Shown here: positions 36,968 to 46,283 of the stretch, piece after piece | Layout: the number at the start of each line of letters is the position of its first letter | Numbering within the stretch: position 1 is the first letter of the stretch | NCBI GenBank assembly: GCA_963825335.1 | Contig: CAWGSP010000001.1 | Span: forward strand, 1,860,001-1,924,000 | DNA from: Methanobacterium_B sp963825335 | GTDB taxonomy: Archaea; Methanobacteriota; Methanobacteria; Methanobacteriales; Methanobacteriaceae | Length of the DNA: 64,000 nucleotides | Direction: 5' to 3' | Position numbers and translations under genes: made by a program | The notes under the pieces: model-generated | Seen by the model: only the letters and a program-made list of their open reading frames with translations | Databases searched by the model: none | Told to the model about the DNA's origin: nothing

Positions 36968-38593
36968 TTATTTCAGTTTATCAATGAATTGACGTTGATG
37001 GATTAAATCCGGTATTGTGAAGTAGAAGGTAGATCCTTTCCCGTATTCTGATTCAACCCATATCATTCCACCATGTTGTTCTACTATTTTTTGTGTGATG
37101 GATAATCCAATGCCTGTACCATCATATTCGTCTCTTTGGTGTAATCGTTGGAATATTGTGAATATACGCTTCAAGTGTTCTGATTTGATACCTATGCCAT
37201 TATCTTTTATACTGAAAAGAAATTGTTTATTTTCTTTAATGGAAGATATATGTACATGGGGAATTTCATTGCCATGATATTTGATGGCATTTCCAACGAG
37301 ATTCTGGAACAGTTGAACCATTAAATTTTCATCGCCCATTATAATGGGTAGAGGATCATGGGTGATAATAGCATCATTTTCTTCAATTTGTACTTTTAAA
37401 TTGATTATAGTTTTTTCTAAGACTTTTTCACAATTAACATGGGTAAAGTTGATTTCTTGACTTGTTACTCTTGAATATTTTAAAAGATCGTTAATCATGT
37501 GATTCAATCGTTTGGCTCCATCAACAGCAAAATAAATGAATTCATTGGCCTCTGCATCTAGTTGATCATAATAACGTCGTTCAAGTAACTGTAAAAAATT
37601 GGTGATCATGCGCAGGGGTTCGCGCAGGTCATGAGATGCAACATACGCAAAATGCTCAAGTTCACTATTTGACCTTTCAAGCTGCTCCTCAACCTTTTTC
37701 TTATTGGTAACGTCCCTTATTATCATGCTGGTTCTAGTTATACCTTCACCATCGGTGAAAATGGCGAAAGATATTTCTGCGATAAATTTCGAACCATCAT
37801 TTGTGCTTAATTCAAGTTCACCTTGAGTACTACTGGTATTTTCCATTTCTTCTAAAAATTCTGACAACTTCTTTTTATTATTATCCATGGGATTTGATCT
37901 GCCCAACTCACATATCTTTTCCCGGGAATAGCCGAACAGTCGTTCGGCCGCATAATTAGCGTCTAAGATTGTTCCATCTGGTTTTGTAAACAATATTGCA
38001 TCCATACTATTGTCAAAAATCGAACGATACTTGGTTTCGCTTTCCTTTAATTCTTTTTGTAGAGTTTTCAACTGTTCGTGATGTTTATGTTCGCTTAAAT
38101 CGGTGATAATTGCATATAATCCTAGACCTTTTAGAGTTCTGACAGAAATCATGACAGGAATAACAGTACCATCAACCGATCTAATATTTATCTCACCTGT
38201 ACCATTACCCTCCAAACCCGAACTAAAAATTTCATTATATATTCCTAAATCATCAGGAAGAACGAAATCAGATAATTTACTCCCAGATATTTGCTCTAAT
38301 GGTGTTTGAAGCATTGATGCTAGTTGAATATTACTGTAAAAAATAGTACCATCAGATGTTAATGTTGCTAAACCTTCACTCATCTCCTGTATGAGTCCAC
38401 GATAAAGATGATCAGCCCCTTCTAAGGTATAAATCTTAGAATTTTCCGGATCTCTCCCTACAATAGCGTCAATTTCCCCATTTTGAATTGCCGATAATGT
38501 ATCTTCTGCTTCTTCTAATCTAGTTTGAAGTTCAATATTTTCATTAGCCAATTCTTCTCTGGTCTTGTAATCCGTGTCTTTATGATTTGACAA
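36968..38593 (-). CDS. PAS-PAS sensor histidine kinase
   Basis: About 541 residues, soluble. N-terminal coiled coil (LQTRLEEAEDTLSAIQNGEI, nearly the same as the Kai-operon kinase), PAS 1 (about 60-170), PAS 2 (about 190-305), HisKA with phospho-His321 (VASHDLREPL), and HATPase_c with NLVGNAIKY, IKDNGIGI and YDGTGIGLSIT. I choose TTG 38593, 8 nt after AGGTGA; a GTG at 38605 is inside that box. No receiver domain. It is a clear paralog of the kinase at 31617, so they may share REC partners. Confidence 0.92.
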   Translation of the reverse strand: MSNHKDTDYKTREELANENIELQTRLEEAEDTLSAIQNGEIDAIVGRDPENSKIYTLEGADHLYRGLIQEMSEGLATLTSDGTIFYSNIQLASMLQTPLEQISGSKLSDFVLPDDLGIYNEIFSSGLEGNGTGEINIRSVDGTVIPVMISVRTLKGLGLYAIITDLSEHKHHEQLKTLQKELKESETKYRSIFDNSMDAILFTKPDGTILDANYAAERLFGYSREKICELGRSNPMDNNKKKLSEFLEEMENTSSTQGELELSTNDGSKFIAEISFAIFTDGEGITRTSMIIRDVTNKKKVEEQLERSNSELEHFAYVASHDLREPLRMITNFLQLLERRYYDQLDAEANEFIYFAVDGAKRLNHMINDLLKYSRVTSQEINFTHVNCEKVLEKTIINLKVQIEENDAIITHDPLPIIMGDENLMVQLFQNLVGNAIKYHGNEIPHVHISSIKENKQFLFSIKDNGIGIKSEHLKRIFTIFQRLHQRDEYDGTGIGLSITQKIVEQHGGMIWVESEYGKGSTFYFTIPDLIHQRQFIDKLK

Positions 38594-38801
38594 TATGGAA
38601 GTCACCTTTTTTTGGATTTTTTAAATCTAAACCAATCAAAAGTTTCTCTTTATTTCGATGGATTCACCAATAATCTTCTTATAAAGTGGCAATATTCAAT
38701 AAATTTGTACAAGTAAAATTATTTGTACATTCCCTTAAATTAATTGTTATTATAAATTGTACTTTTGAACAGTAATCTTAAAAAATTTTTTTTATAAGTT
38801 T

Positions 38802-40516
38802 GAGGTTGTCTCATAAACTTTATATTTTTAAAAATCTATTTAAGTAATTTTATGTATTTTGTTGTTCATTTGAGTGGAATTTGTTTATTTTTAGTTTATG
38901 TATCCTTTTTATGTTTTGTGATATGCCCAGGAGATTGCTTTCTGTCTGTGTGTTCTGGTTTCCACGTGTATAGTACTCTGTATACTTTAAATTTTCTTTT
39001 ATGTATCCAAATGGCCATTCTGATGTCATTTTACGCTTTGCAAACTCAATTTTGCCTCTTTCTGTCTCCATTTTCAAAGCCATTCGTTTTGTTAATACAT
39101 TCCCATAATCCGTTATAATCCTTACACGATTCTTTCCAGTACATTCTATTTGATCTGGACAATTTAAACATCCATTAGTATAATATTGGCGCATACTAAT
39201 ATTATCATATTCATAGTCTTTTTATAGTTCAATATTTGATGATTAGGACATATATAAAGGTCGTTTTTGTAATCATATTCAAAATTATGTTTAGAATATG
39301 GTTTATTGTTTATAAAATGTTTTTTATATTCATGAACTTGTTTTATGTTAGGTATATAACCATTGAGTTCGCTATCTTCTAAATATTGTAAATTCATTTT
39401 AGTATAATATCCATTATCTGCGCTAATTGTGGTATCGTCATTTAATGGTCCTAGGGTTTCTATTATTTGTTCTATTTGGGGTATTAATTGGTAATGGTTT
39501 GTGGGGTCTTGTGTTACGGTGTTTGCTAGTATTATTCCGGAATCGTAATCGACTGTTAATTGCAGATTGTATGATAGTTCTATACGGTTCTTTTTGTTCA
39601 TCATCCATCGACATTCAGGGTCTGTTAAGCTAATTGTTTTCTGTTTTGTCTTTTTTAGCTCATTTTCAGCGTGTTCTAATTTTTTAAAACCAAATTTTTT
39701 TGTTCAGGACTTTGGCTGGCTTGTTCCAACAATTTTGCAGATGTTCTACGCAGTTTGTTTTCATTTTTAGTGTCTGAATTGGTTTTTCTAACTTCTTTGA
39801 TCATTTCTTTGACTTTAGTTGGTGATAGAAGTTCGGATGGTATTTCATCGCCTCTTTTATCACCGTAAATTTTGTCTTCTTCTTCGTCGGCTTGTATGCC
39901 TTTTTTTAAGAGTTCGCGAATGGTTTGTATTTCTTCTAGGTTAATTAAATTAGTTGGTACGTTCGCTTTGATTTTAGTACCGTCAATAGCTATATGTTTT
40001 AATTTGACCATTCCTGATTTTTTAGCAATATTACGGTCATTTTAAATGCTTCTTCAATTTGTTCCGCGCATTCAATTTTGAACCTGCAAATTGTACGAAA
40101 ATCAGTCTTATCCATCCCGGATAAGTACATATATATCACATTCTCCTCTGCAAGCTTCATAATCTTTCGTGAGGAGAATACTCCATCAACAGAAGCCATT
40201 ATCACGAGTTGTCAACATATGACGCGAATATGCCGGTTTGCCCTTTGTATATTTATAGTTTCGTTCGTTTTTCTTAAAATCCAGACCTTAAACCAGATTA
40301 GCAATAAAAAAACATAAATGATTCTCTGGAATAAAATCTATAACCCGTCTAGGCACCAACCAAGTTTAACCAATTTTATCTGCTCTCAAAGCCATAATAT
40401 ACACCAATAAAAACTCTAATCTACTAAATAATAATAGAACAAACTAGAATATAAATATAACCCCTAAAACACTGAGAATAAAATATTCATAAAAAACTTA
40501 ATTATAAGACAGCCTT
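38802..40516. mobile_element. decayed IS1182-like element, 1.7 kb
   Basis: Ends GAGGTTGTCTCATAA (38802-38816) and TTATAAGACAGCCTT (40502-40516) form an imperfect inverted repeat (GGnTGTCTnATAA core). Inside, four minus-strand pieces make one transposase: SSRKIMKLAEENVIYMYLSG (39999-40205), IAIDGTKIKANVP (39676-40011), ISADNGYYTKMNL (39164-39604) and the C-terminal GCLNCPDQIEC to WPFGYIKENLKY (38850-39194). At least three frameshifts separate them, so it is inactive. An extra N-terminal piece upstream of 40205 is also shifted. Confidence 0.82.
38850..40205 (-). pseudogene. fragmented IS1182-family transposase
   Basis: The four overlapping pieces named under the element cover the DDE core: Asp in AIDGTKI, Asp in ISADNGYY and the C-terminal EWPFGYIK segment with KxxxE-like spacing. 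The zinc-like CLNCPDQIEC is typical of this family. Decay by frameshift is clear and no intact copy is in the window. Confidence 0.8.
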
Positions 40517-40581
40517 ATTTGTAAAAAAAATTATTATTATTAAAAAATTAACAATTCTTTTTTTTATTTGATATCAAGGTA

Positions 40582-41217
40582 TTATTCCCGAATAAAATTG
40601 GTGAAGATGAATTCTTCTTTCTCTGGTAGCGGTATACCTGCCTTTGCACCGGCATCTTTACACTTCAAAAACCATGCCATGTTCCTTGCCAGTATGCGCA
40701 TGGTCTGTAATCCTTCCAAATCTTTTTTCACATCTTCAGGATTTGATCCATGAACCATGTTCCAATAACGGGAAGAAACGATGGGCATCTGTGAAATGGT
40801 GAAATATTTGTTAATCTGGTCAAATGTGGCTGTTGTTCCTGCTCTCCTTGCAGAGATAACTGCTGCTGCTGGTTTCAAATAAAATGACTGTCTGCCTCCA
40901 ACTAAAGCAGAATAGAAAGCTCTATCCATAAATGATGTAATAGCCCCACTTGCAGCAGCATAATGTACTGGAGAACCGAAAATAAATCCATCAGCATCAT
41001 CCACGATTTCAAGGAAATCGTTGACAGAATCATCAAAGGAACAGCGTCCTATTTCAGCACATTTCAAACATGCAGTACACCCTACAAGTGGTTTTGTACC
41101 TACCCAAAAAATTTCTGTGTCGATGCCTTCTTCATTTAAAGTATTCGCAACCTCTGTAAGGGCTGTGTATGTACAGCCTTTTTTGTGTGGACTTCCATTT
41201 ACCAATAATACTTTCAT
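40582..41217 (-). CDS. iron-sulfur flavoprotein (NADPH-dependent FMN reductase family)
   Basis: 211 residues from ATG 41217 (GAGGTAAT upstream). Flavodoxin-like FMN-binding LLVNGSPHKKGCTYTAL begins the protein, followed by a compact cluster motif CTACLKCAEIGRC (Cx2Cx2Cx5C), the signature of methanogen iron-sulfur flavoproteins, and FGSPVHYAAASGAIT. These proteins form dimers or tetramers and reduce O2, H2O2 or other acceptors with ferredoxin electrons. It sits alone between two IS elements. Role in oxidative defence is plausible. Confidence 0.88.
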   Translation of the reverse strand: MKVLLVNGSPHKKGCTYTALTEVANTLNEEGIDTEIFWVGTKPLVGCTACLKCAEIGRCSFDDSVNDFLEIVDDADGFIFGSPVHYAAASGAITSFMDRAFYSALVGGRQSFYLKPAAAVISARRAGTTATFDQINKYFTISQMPIVSSRYWNMVHGSNPEDVKKDLEGLQTMRILARNMAWFLKCKDAGAKAGIPLPEKEEFIFTNFIRE

Positions 41218-41626
41218 TCTCATTACCTCACTCATGCTTTAATATTTTTTTCAATTCTATAATAATCTTATTTCTTCCAGATTCAATAGTGATAACTCAT
41301 CAAACAAAGATAAATCATTTAATTAATTTTATATCTACCGCACTTGTGTTTTTTCGAAAAAGGTTTATACGAGCTTGTGGATTAGCGATTTAAGAGTCTG
41401 TGTGATTAGCCACAAGAGTAATTAGTGCAATGAGTCATATTTATTGTTTAGTTATTTTATTGATTAAATCTAACGGTACTTGATTTGTAAATTTTAATAA
41501 TAAGTTTTAGCCCCTTAGATTTTTTTCTTTTTTTAGAGGTTTGTCCTTCTGTATTTTAGATGTTTGAAAGTCCTTTTGTTTTGCTATTGTAAAAATACAT
41601 TTTAATTTTAGTCGTATAATTAGAAT
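41218..41626. other. intergenic region between flavoprotein and IS
   Basis: 409 bp, AT-rich, no gene seen. Confidence 0.45.
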
Positions 41627-41687
41627 GGGTCTTCTAAACCGTTAAATTTAAATATTGATACTTACATATTTTTATTGGGCAATAAAA

Positions 41688-42278
41688 ATGAAGCATCATC
41701 TAAATTACAGTAAAGAAGACCCAAACTATATCTTGTTGGGTAAAATATTTAAAATTATCGGTTCGAGAAAATCAAAAACAATAATGTCTTCAAAAGGCAT
41801 TAAAAATGTAAATATGATGATTTTATCCGTTAAAATTATTATAACAGCTGTATTTTTCAATACAACAATTGAATTTGTTGTTCATGAGCTAAAACGAGAT
41901 AAACGTTTAAGAAAATTTTTTGAAATCTCTGATGTTCCAAATGCTCTTCAAATTTCAGAATTTTTATCAAGATTTGAATCCAATACATACATTAAAATCG
42001 TTAACAGCATCTTAATGAATACAAAACCCTTAAAAAGACGTGGAAAACTAACATTTATCGTTGATGCCACCCCAGTGGATTTGGATTACAATGTAAAACG
42101 AAAACCACGTTCCAAAAAGTATCTTGAAAAACAGGATCTAAAATGGAGCTATTCATCTTCATATGGATTTTATATCGGATTTAAAGCAACCATAGTCATA
42201 GAACAGAAATCAGCACTGCCCGTTGCCATCATAATCCACTCGGGAGCTCCGCACGATTCAAAAATATTTTCAAAATAA
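41688..42278 (+). CDS. transposase, N-terminal part
   Basis: About 196 residues from ATG 41688. Contains FIVDATPVDLDYNVKRKPRS, the first Asp of the DDE core, and ends at HSGAPHDSKIFSK with the second Asp. The stop TAA overlaps the ATG of the next frame (TAATG). In related transposases the two parts are one protein, so either a frameshift mutation or a programmed -1 shift near TTTTCAAAATA links them. Confidence 0.75.
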   Translation: MKHHLNYSKEDPNYILLGKIFKIIGSRKSKTIMSSKGIKNVNMMILSVKIIITAVFFNTTIEFVVHELKRDKRLRKFFEISDVPNALQISEFLSRFESNTYIKIVNSILMNTKPLKRRGKLTFIVDATPVDLDYNVKRKPRSKKYLEKQDLKWSYSSSYGFYIGFKATIVIEQKSALPVAIIIHSGAPHDSKIFSK

Positions 42279-42745
42279 TGGAAAACCTGCAAAAAAGAAG
42301 AATAATTCGAAAAAAAGACACCACAATATTCGACAGAGGATATTATAGCTACATAAACTACCAAATAGGTATTTCCAAATATAAAATCGTTCCTTTTATT
42401 TTTCCAAAAGAAAAATTTCAAGATCCTAAACTAAATGACAAATTAACCTATCCATTAAGAGTATTTAATAATAAAAAAACCGAAAAACAAGCCAAAAAAT
42501 TATACAACACATTAAAAACCGAACTATTAAAAAAAATAGCTAAATGGAAAAAATACAAACCAATTCGTGGCAAAATAGAAGATTTTTTTAAATTATGCAA
42601 ATCTGGACTAAGCTTAAAAAAATTACACAAATATACACCAGAATCAGCCAAAAGAACCACCATTCTAATTGTATTTTTAGCAGGACTCATCACAACAAAC
42701 GGCTACAACACAAAAACAGCCCTCCAAAAGCTTTCTGAATCCTAA
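42278..42745 (+). CDS. transposase, C-terminal part
   Basis: 155 residues. DTTIFDRGYYSYINY continues the catalytic core and RGKIEDFFKLCKSGLSLKKL provides the Glu, followed by the family's C-terminal LIVFLAGLITTNGY. It overlaps the upstream frame by one base. Alone it cannot be active; together with the first part it forms a complete transposase. Confidence 0.75.
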   Translation: MENLQKRRIIRKKDTTIFDRGYYSYINYQIGISKYKIVPFIFPKEKFQDPKLNDKLTYPLRVFNNKKTEKQAKKLYNTLKTELLKKIAKWKKYKPIRGKIEDFFKLCKSGLSLKKLHKYTPESAKRTTILIVFLAGLITTNGYNTKTALQKLSES

Positions 42746-42878
42746 AGAATATAAGACCCTAAAACCTTTAACTTAATTAATCATATAAATATGTGTTAAA
42801 ATGTTTTATATGCATTATATAATGATTATTATGAACATAGAGCAATGGGTTTGAAATTAATATTATGTGGGTAATTAC

Positions 42879-43757
42879 ATGCAGAAAAGAATAAAATGTT
42901 ACAGATTTGTGGGAGATGACTTGACTTCTGAAAACGGGGAATTGTCTTGGAAAATTGGAGAATGGAACAAAGTAAATGGCGAAATTGTTTGCTGTACTAG
43001 TGGGCTTCATGCTGCATTGACGCCAAGAGATTCTATCAGTAATGTTTATGGACAAAGATGGTTTATTGCAGAGGCACGGGGAGAGATTGTTAGACAAGAT
43101 AATAAATTCGCTTCTAGTGAAATGAGAATAGTTGAAGAAATACCTATGATAGTTTTACAAAGATTTGCAATATGGTGTGCTAAGGATAGTCTCAAATACT
43201 ACGAAAAGAAATATCCAAAAGACACCAGAGCTAGCGATTGCATTAAAGCAGCCGAAGATTATCTTGATGGAAAAATCAAGATTGAGGAACTAGTCAAACA
43301 GCAAAAATCTACCTATGGTGCTGTTAGTGTTGCTTGTGGTGCTGCTGGTCGTGCTGTTGCAGCTGTTATTGCGGCTTCTATGTCTATTACTGCTACTGCT
43401 ACTGCTGCTTGGGCTAATGCTTCTGCAGCAGCTTCTTATGCTGCTCATACAGCGGCTGAAGCTATTAATGCTGCTATGGTGGCTGTCGATGCCCTTAATG
43501 CTACTCGAAATGTGGCATCTGTTGCCGCCGCTGCAGTTGCTGCCGATACTGCTGCCACCAGTACCCATACTGCCGCATCTGCTGGTGCTGTGGCCCATGC
43601 TGCTGCTGTTATTGCTGCTCACAATGCTCCTCCGGTTGATACTTCTGCTGATGCTTATTATTCCTCATATGCTGCATATTCTGCTCACTCTGCAGATCAT
43701 TACTACTCTGCTCAGGATAAAAAGCTTTTAGAAATGATAGATCAATATTTGGGGTAA
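42879..43757 (+). CDS. Ala-rich protein with DUF7666/Imm-5-like N-terminus
   Basis: 292 residues. The N-terminal domain (1-85, CYRFVGDDLTS, CCTSGLHAAL, AEARGEIV) resembles the DUF7666 domain of phage and putative immunity proteins. Next comes CAKDSLKYYEKKYPKDTRAS and a YLDGKI helix, as in Imm-5-like proteins. Residues about 145-275 are almost half Ala with Thr, Val, Ser and His (ASAAASYAAHTAAEAINAA), then Tyr/Ser/His repeats. The Ala part uses many GCT codons and is more GC-rich than its surroundings, suggesting repeat expansion or transfer. It lies beside an IS. An upstream GTG start at 42867 is possible. Confidence 0.6.
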   Translation: MQKRIKCYRFVGDDLTSENGELSWKIGEWNKVNGEIVCCTSGLHAALTPRDSISNVYGQRWFIAEARGEIVRQDNKFASSEMRIVEEIPMIVLQRFAIWCAKDSLKYYEKKYPKDTRASDCIKAAEDYLDGKIKIEELVKQQKSTYGAVSVACGAAGRAVAAVIAASMSITATATAAWANASAAASYAAHTAAEAINAAMVAVDALNATRNVASVAAAAVAADTAATSTHTAASAGAVAHAAAVIAAHNAPPVDTSADAYYSSYAAYSAHSADHYYSAQDKKLLEMIDQYLG

Positions 43758-43834
43758 TTCATTGATATTGTTCTCATACCGGTTTTATTCTATAAAACCA
43801 GGTAGCATAATAAAGGCTTTACTGCCAATTCAAT

Positions 43835-44017
43835 GCTATTACAATTGTTGATAAAAAAGCGATTATAAACAATAACTGTTATGGTTGTGGCTTATGTAGA
43901 ACCAACTGTTCAATGGAAGCCATACAACTTACCCAAAAACAATATTATATTATAAACAATCAACTAGTGTGGTATGACAATATGAATATTACATTTGAAA
44001 TTAAAATAAAAAAATAA
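43835..44017 (+). pseudogene. remnant of a ferredoxin-domain protein
   Basis: In one frame without a start codon the DNA reads AITIVDKKAIINNNCYGCGL followed by CRTNCSMEAIQLTQ, that is one CxxCxxCxxxC cluster motif, and stops at 44015. The upstream part of the gene is missing. It looks like the C-terminal ferredoxin domain of a longer protein (for example a DUF362 type). Confidence 0.5.
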
Positions 44018-44050
44018 TTCAAAATATATCTATAAACAAGTTTCTTATCT

Positions 44051-44542
44051 TTATTCTGAAAAACGTTTATCAGATTTTTTATCTACAGCATTTTGATGTT
44101 TATCCTCAAACCATCCGATAACTATTTCATCTTCTTCATGTCTATCAAAATGCGGGATATAAGGTTTTATATCAAGCAGCGGAGTACTGTCTACGATATC
44201 TACATCAGATATATGAACAATGTTGCCTTCAATCTTGTTGAGACGTACTACCGACATTCCTATTGGATTGGGCCGTTTAGGTGCTCTTGTTGCATAAATT
44301 CCTCTTGTTTTTGTATCTAGAAAAGGTTTAACTTCTAAAGAATGTCCTTTCGAAAGGTGTAAATGATATATCAGTATTATATGAGAAAAACCCTCCAAAT
44401 CTTTTAACCCACCCTCGTACTCTTGTTTGACCTCTATCTCTCCTTTTACTCCTCTTGCCCCTATGGGTTGTATTGGCATACCATCAAGATTTTTAAAGGG
44501 GGAATGAATAGTTCCTATTGATTTGAATACAATGGTTTCCAT
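44051..44542 (-). CDS. trmO: TrmO-type tRNA methyltransferase (TsaA/UPF0066)
   Basis: 163 residues. FKSIGTIHSPFKN starts the beta-barrel, YATRAPKRPNPIGMSVVRL is the family signature and LLDIKPYIPHFD the C-terminal motif. TrmO uses SAM to N6-methylate threonylcarbamoyladenosine at A37 of ANN-decoding tRNAs; archaeal homologs have the same motifs but are less tested. It is near the DUF169 gene, 47 bp downstream of it on the same strand. Confidence 0.88.
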   Translation of the reverse strand: METIVFKSIGTIHSPFKNLDGMPIQPIGARGVKGEIEVKQEYEGGLKDLEGFSHIILIYHLHLSKGHSLEVKPFLDTKTRGIYATRAPKRPNPIGMSVVRLNKIEGNIVHISDVDIVDSTPLLDIKPYIPHFDRHEEDEIVIGWFEDKHQNAVDKKSDKRFSE

Positions 44543-44589
44543 AAATTTTCACCAGCTGTAAATCTGTTGTTTTATAGTCTAGGAAGTAT

Positions 44590-45252
44590 CTAAATATTAA
44601 GAATATCTCCAGCATAAGCATTGTTTATTCCTACAATCACCTCGTGTGGTTGGATATCTGCAAATTTTCTCGAGGCATCGCATCCCAAGGTAATATTGGG
44701 CCTGTTTGTTGTATAGGGTCCTGCAACAGCATCACCACATACTGACTGAATCCCTGCAAAGTTCGCCTCTAACCGGCCCCCAGAATTATAAAGCAACGTT
44801 TGAGTAAGTTTCATGGCTTGCTCGGGGTTGCAAATTATTATAATAACGTCTGGTTTGTAAGGAGTTTTTTCTAGCGGAGAGTACACCACAGCTTTTATAA
44901 TAGTATCTACTCTGGGAATAGCATTTACAGTTCTTTTTGCCGATTCTATACTCGAAAACTTCCCCATAGAATAATGCATTTCTCCAGATATGACCTTTTT
45001 TAATGGATCCATGAGACCTAATGCGCCTGCACTGTTACAGACTTGCTGTTCGTTTACAGTAGCATAAAAAATTTGCCCATCTATGGCTCTTTGAACCATT
45101 TCACAATGTCTTAGATTTTCTTTTATTTTAGGAACGTTGGGAATTTCGGCTTCTTCTGATACTAATTTGATAGCCACTGGAGATTTTTCGAGATCCAAAT
45201 AGTCACTAAGTTTGAGTGCTATTTGTTTATATTCATCAGTATCTTGATTGAT
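44590..45252 (-). CDS. DUF169 protein
   Basis: DUF169 protein, common in methanogens and anaerobes, with conserved SPVAIKLV near the start, RHCEMVQRA, and Cys in VCNSAGALG and SVCGDAV. The homologous sequence extends upstream of the first TTG (45198) through EYKQIALKLSDYLDLEKSP. No ATG, GTG or TTG precedes it in frame, but GAGGTG at 45258-45263 is followed after 5 nt by ATC at 45252 (and ATT at 45255). I therefore propose a non-AUG start. Function unknown, possibly cofactor-linked. It follows the ExbD-like gene. Confidence 0.75.
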   Translation of the reverse strand: MNQDTDEYKQIALKLSDYLDLEKSPVAIKLVSEEAEIPNVPKIKENLRHCEMVQRAIDGQIFYATVNEQQVCNSAGALGLMDPLKKVISGEMHYSMGKFSSIESAKRTVNAIPRVDTIIKAVVYSPLEKTPYKPDVIIIICNPEQAMKLTQTLLYNSGGRLEANFAGIQSVCGDAVAGPYTTNRPNITLGCDASRKFADIQPHEVIVGINNAYAGDILNI

Positions 45253-45303
45253 AATTTCACCTCTGTTGTTTAGAAAATATTTTTCAGTTCATGACCTTGA
45301 CAG

Positions 45304-45636
45304 CTATCCAACCATGATCATTTTTCCAGTGCTCGGATCTTTATAGACTGTTCCTACTTGAACAAATCCACTTCCCTTTCCAGATTTTATCTGAGGAGTA
45401 GCGTTAATTTCTGTCCCCTGTTGAATTTCTACAGTCTGTTCTACAGCTTTCATTAGTTCCTGTTTCTCGTGTGGTGATGCACTGCTGAATACAACGCTTT
45501 GCATTCCAAAGGACATCACTGTGAATATTAGAAATCCCACAGCTAAAACTAACATGCAGTCCACCATGTTAACAGCATACACCATAGGATCTACTTCTTC
45601 ATTTAAAGACATTAGGCTACGTTTTTTTCTTATCAT
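45304..45636 (-). CDS. ExbD/TolR-like protein (DUF2149)
   Basis: 110 residues with one membrane helix, VNMVDCMLVLAVGFLIFTVM, and a periplasmic-type tail. Asp26 in the helix corresponds to the proton-path Asp of ExbD/TolR (pattern xVDxxLVLLxxF). The tail has SGKGSGFVQVG. GGAGG is 9 nt before ATG 45636 and the gene overlaps the ExbB-like gene by 20 bp. With that gene it should form a proton-driven motor complex. Confidence 0.8.
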   Translation of the reverse strand: MIRKKRSLMSLNEEVDPMVYAVNMVDCMLVLAVGFLIFTVMSFGMQSVVFSSASPHEKQELMKAVEQTVEIQQGTEINATPQIKSGKGSGFVQVGTVYKDPSTGKMIMVG

Positions 45637-46273
45637 TTTGTAAAACCTCCAAGATTGATTCAGCTAGAGCATCTAAGGTTGAAAGCTGGTCTTCATACCA
45701 TCTTCTCCTTACTCTCGATATTGTAAAGGCGATCGCTGCTGAAGCAAGTCCGATTATTGCAGCATCGAATGCAACCATCAGATTTTGTGCTAGGGTGGTT
45801 ATATCACCAGCCCCTAGAGCAGCAAGTCCGGGCCCCATAGGTATTAATGTCCCCATAAGACCCAAAGCAGGTCCAATTTTGGCTATTATATCTGTTTTTT
45901 CAACTTTTTTGACAGATTTCATTTCTTCTGCTTCGATTAGCTTTCTTGCCAACACTTCTCTGGACTTATCTCCGATATTTTCGTTGGAAACTATTTTTTG
46001 AAGTATCTCATTGTGACTTTTAGGAAGTTCTGAGTCATTTAAAACATTTTTGATAGTTTCTGGTGTGCCGGGATTTGAAATTTTATTAATTATACTTTCA
46101 ATTTCAACATAGCTAGTCTTTCTCCGCATTGAATACTCTGAAATCACTCCTCCACTCTCAATTACTACATAAATTAACACTATCAAGAGTATGATTATAA
46201 CTGGTAGAAGCAAGCTTTGAGCAACTACATACAAAGTACTATTAATTATTTCACTACCTGGAACCACCGTCAT
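45617..46273 (-). CDS. MotA/TolQ/ExbB-type proton channel
   Basis: 218 residues with three membrane segments and the family motif KIGPALGLMGTLIPMGPGLA, followed by LMVAFDAAIIGLASAAIAF. These proteins assemble as pentamers round ExbD/TolR dimers and turn proton flow into mechanical work. Its partner overlaps it downstream, and a DUF2162 membrane protein lies 10 bp upstream. No outer membrane exists in this group, so the driven component is probably a cell-wall or surface machine. Confidence 0.9.
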   Translation of the reverse strand: MTVVPGSEIINSTLYVVAQSLLLPVIIILLIVLIYVVIESGGVISEYSMRRKTSYVEIESIINKISNPGTPETIKNVLNDSELPKSHNEILQKIVSNENIGDKSREVLARKLIEAEEMKSVKKVEKTDIIAKIGPALGLMGTLIPMGPGLAALGAGDITTLAQNLMVAFDAAIIGLASAAIAFTISRVRRRWYEDQLSTLDALAESILEVLQNDKKKT

Positions 46274-46283
46274 ATAAGATCAC

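Larger units (their letters stand above)
41627..42759. mobile_element. IS element with transposase in two frames
   Basis: GGGTCTT at 41627-41633 and AAGACCC at 42753-42759 mark probable short inverted ends around a DDE transposase read in two overlapping frames. No target duplication was identified, so limits are approximate. Confidence 0.6.

Noticed and set aside
43290..43731. Long open frames on both strands within the Ala-rich gene
   Set aside because: They are shadows produced by the GCT-rich repeats and encode only Leu or Ser/Asn runs; the Ala frame has the ribosome binding site and the conserved head domain.
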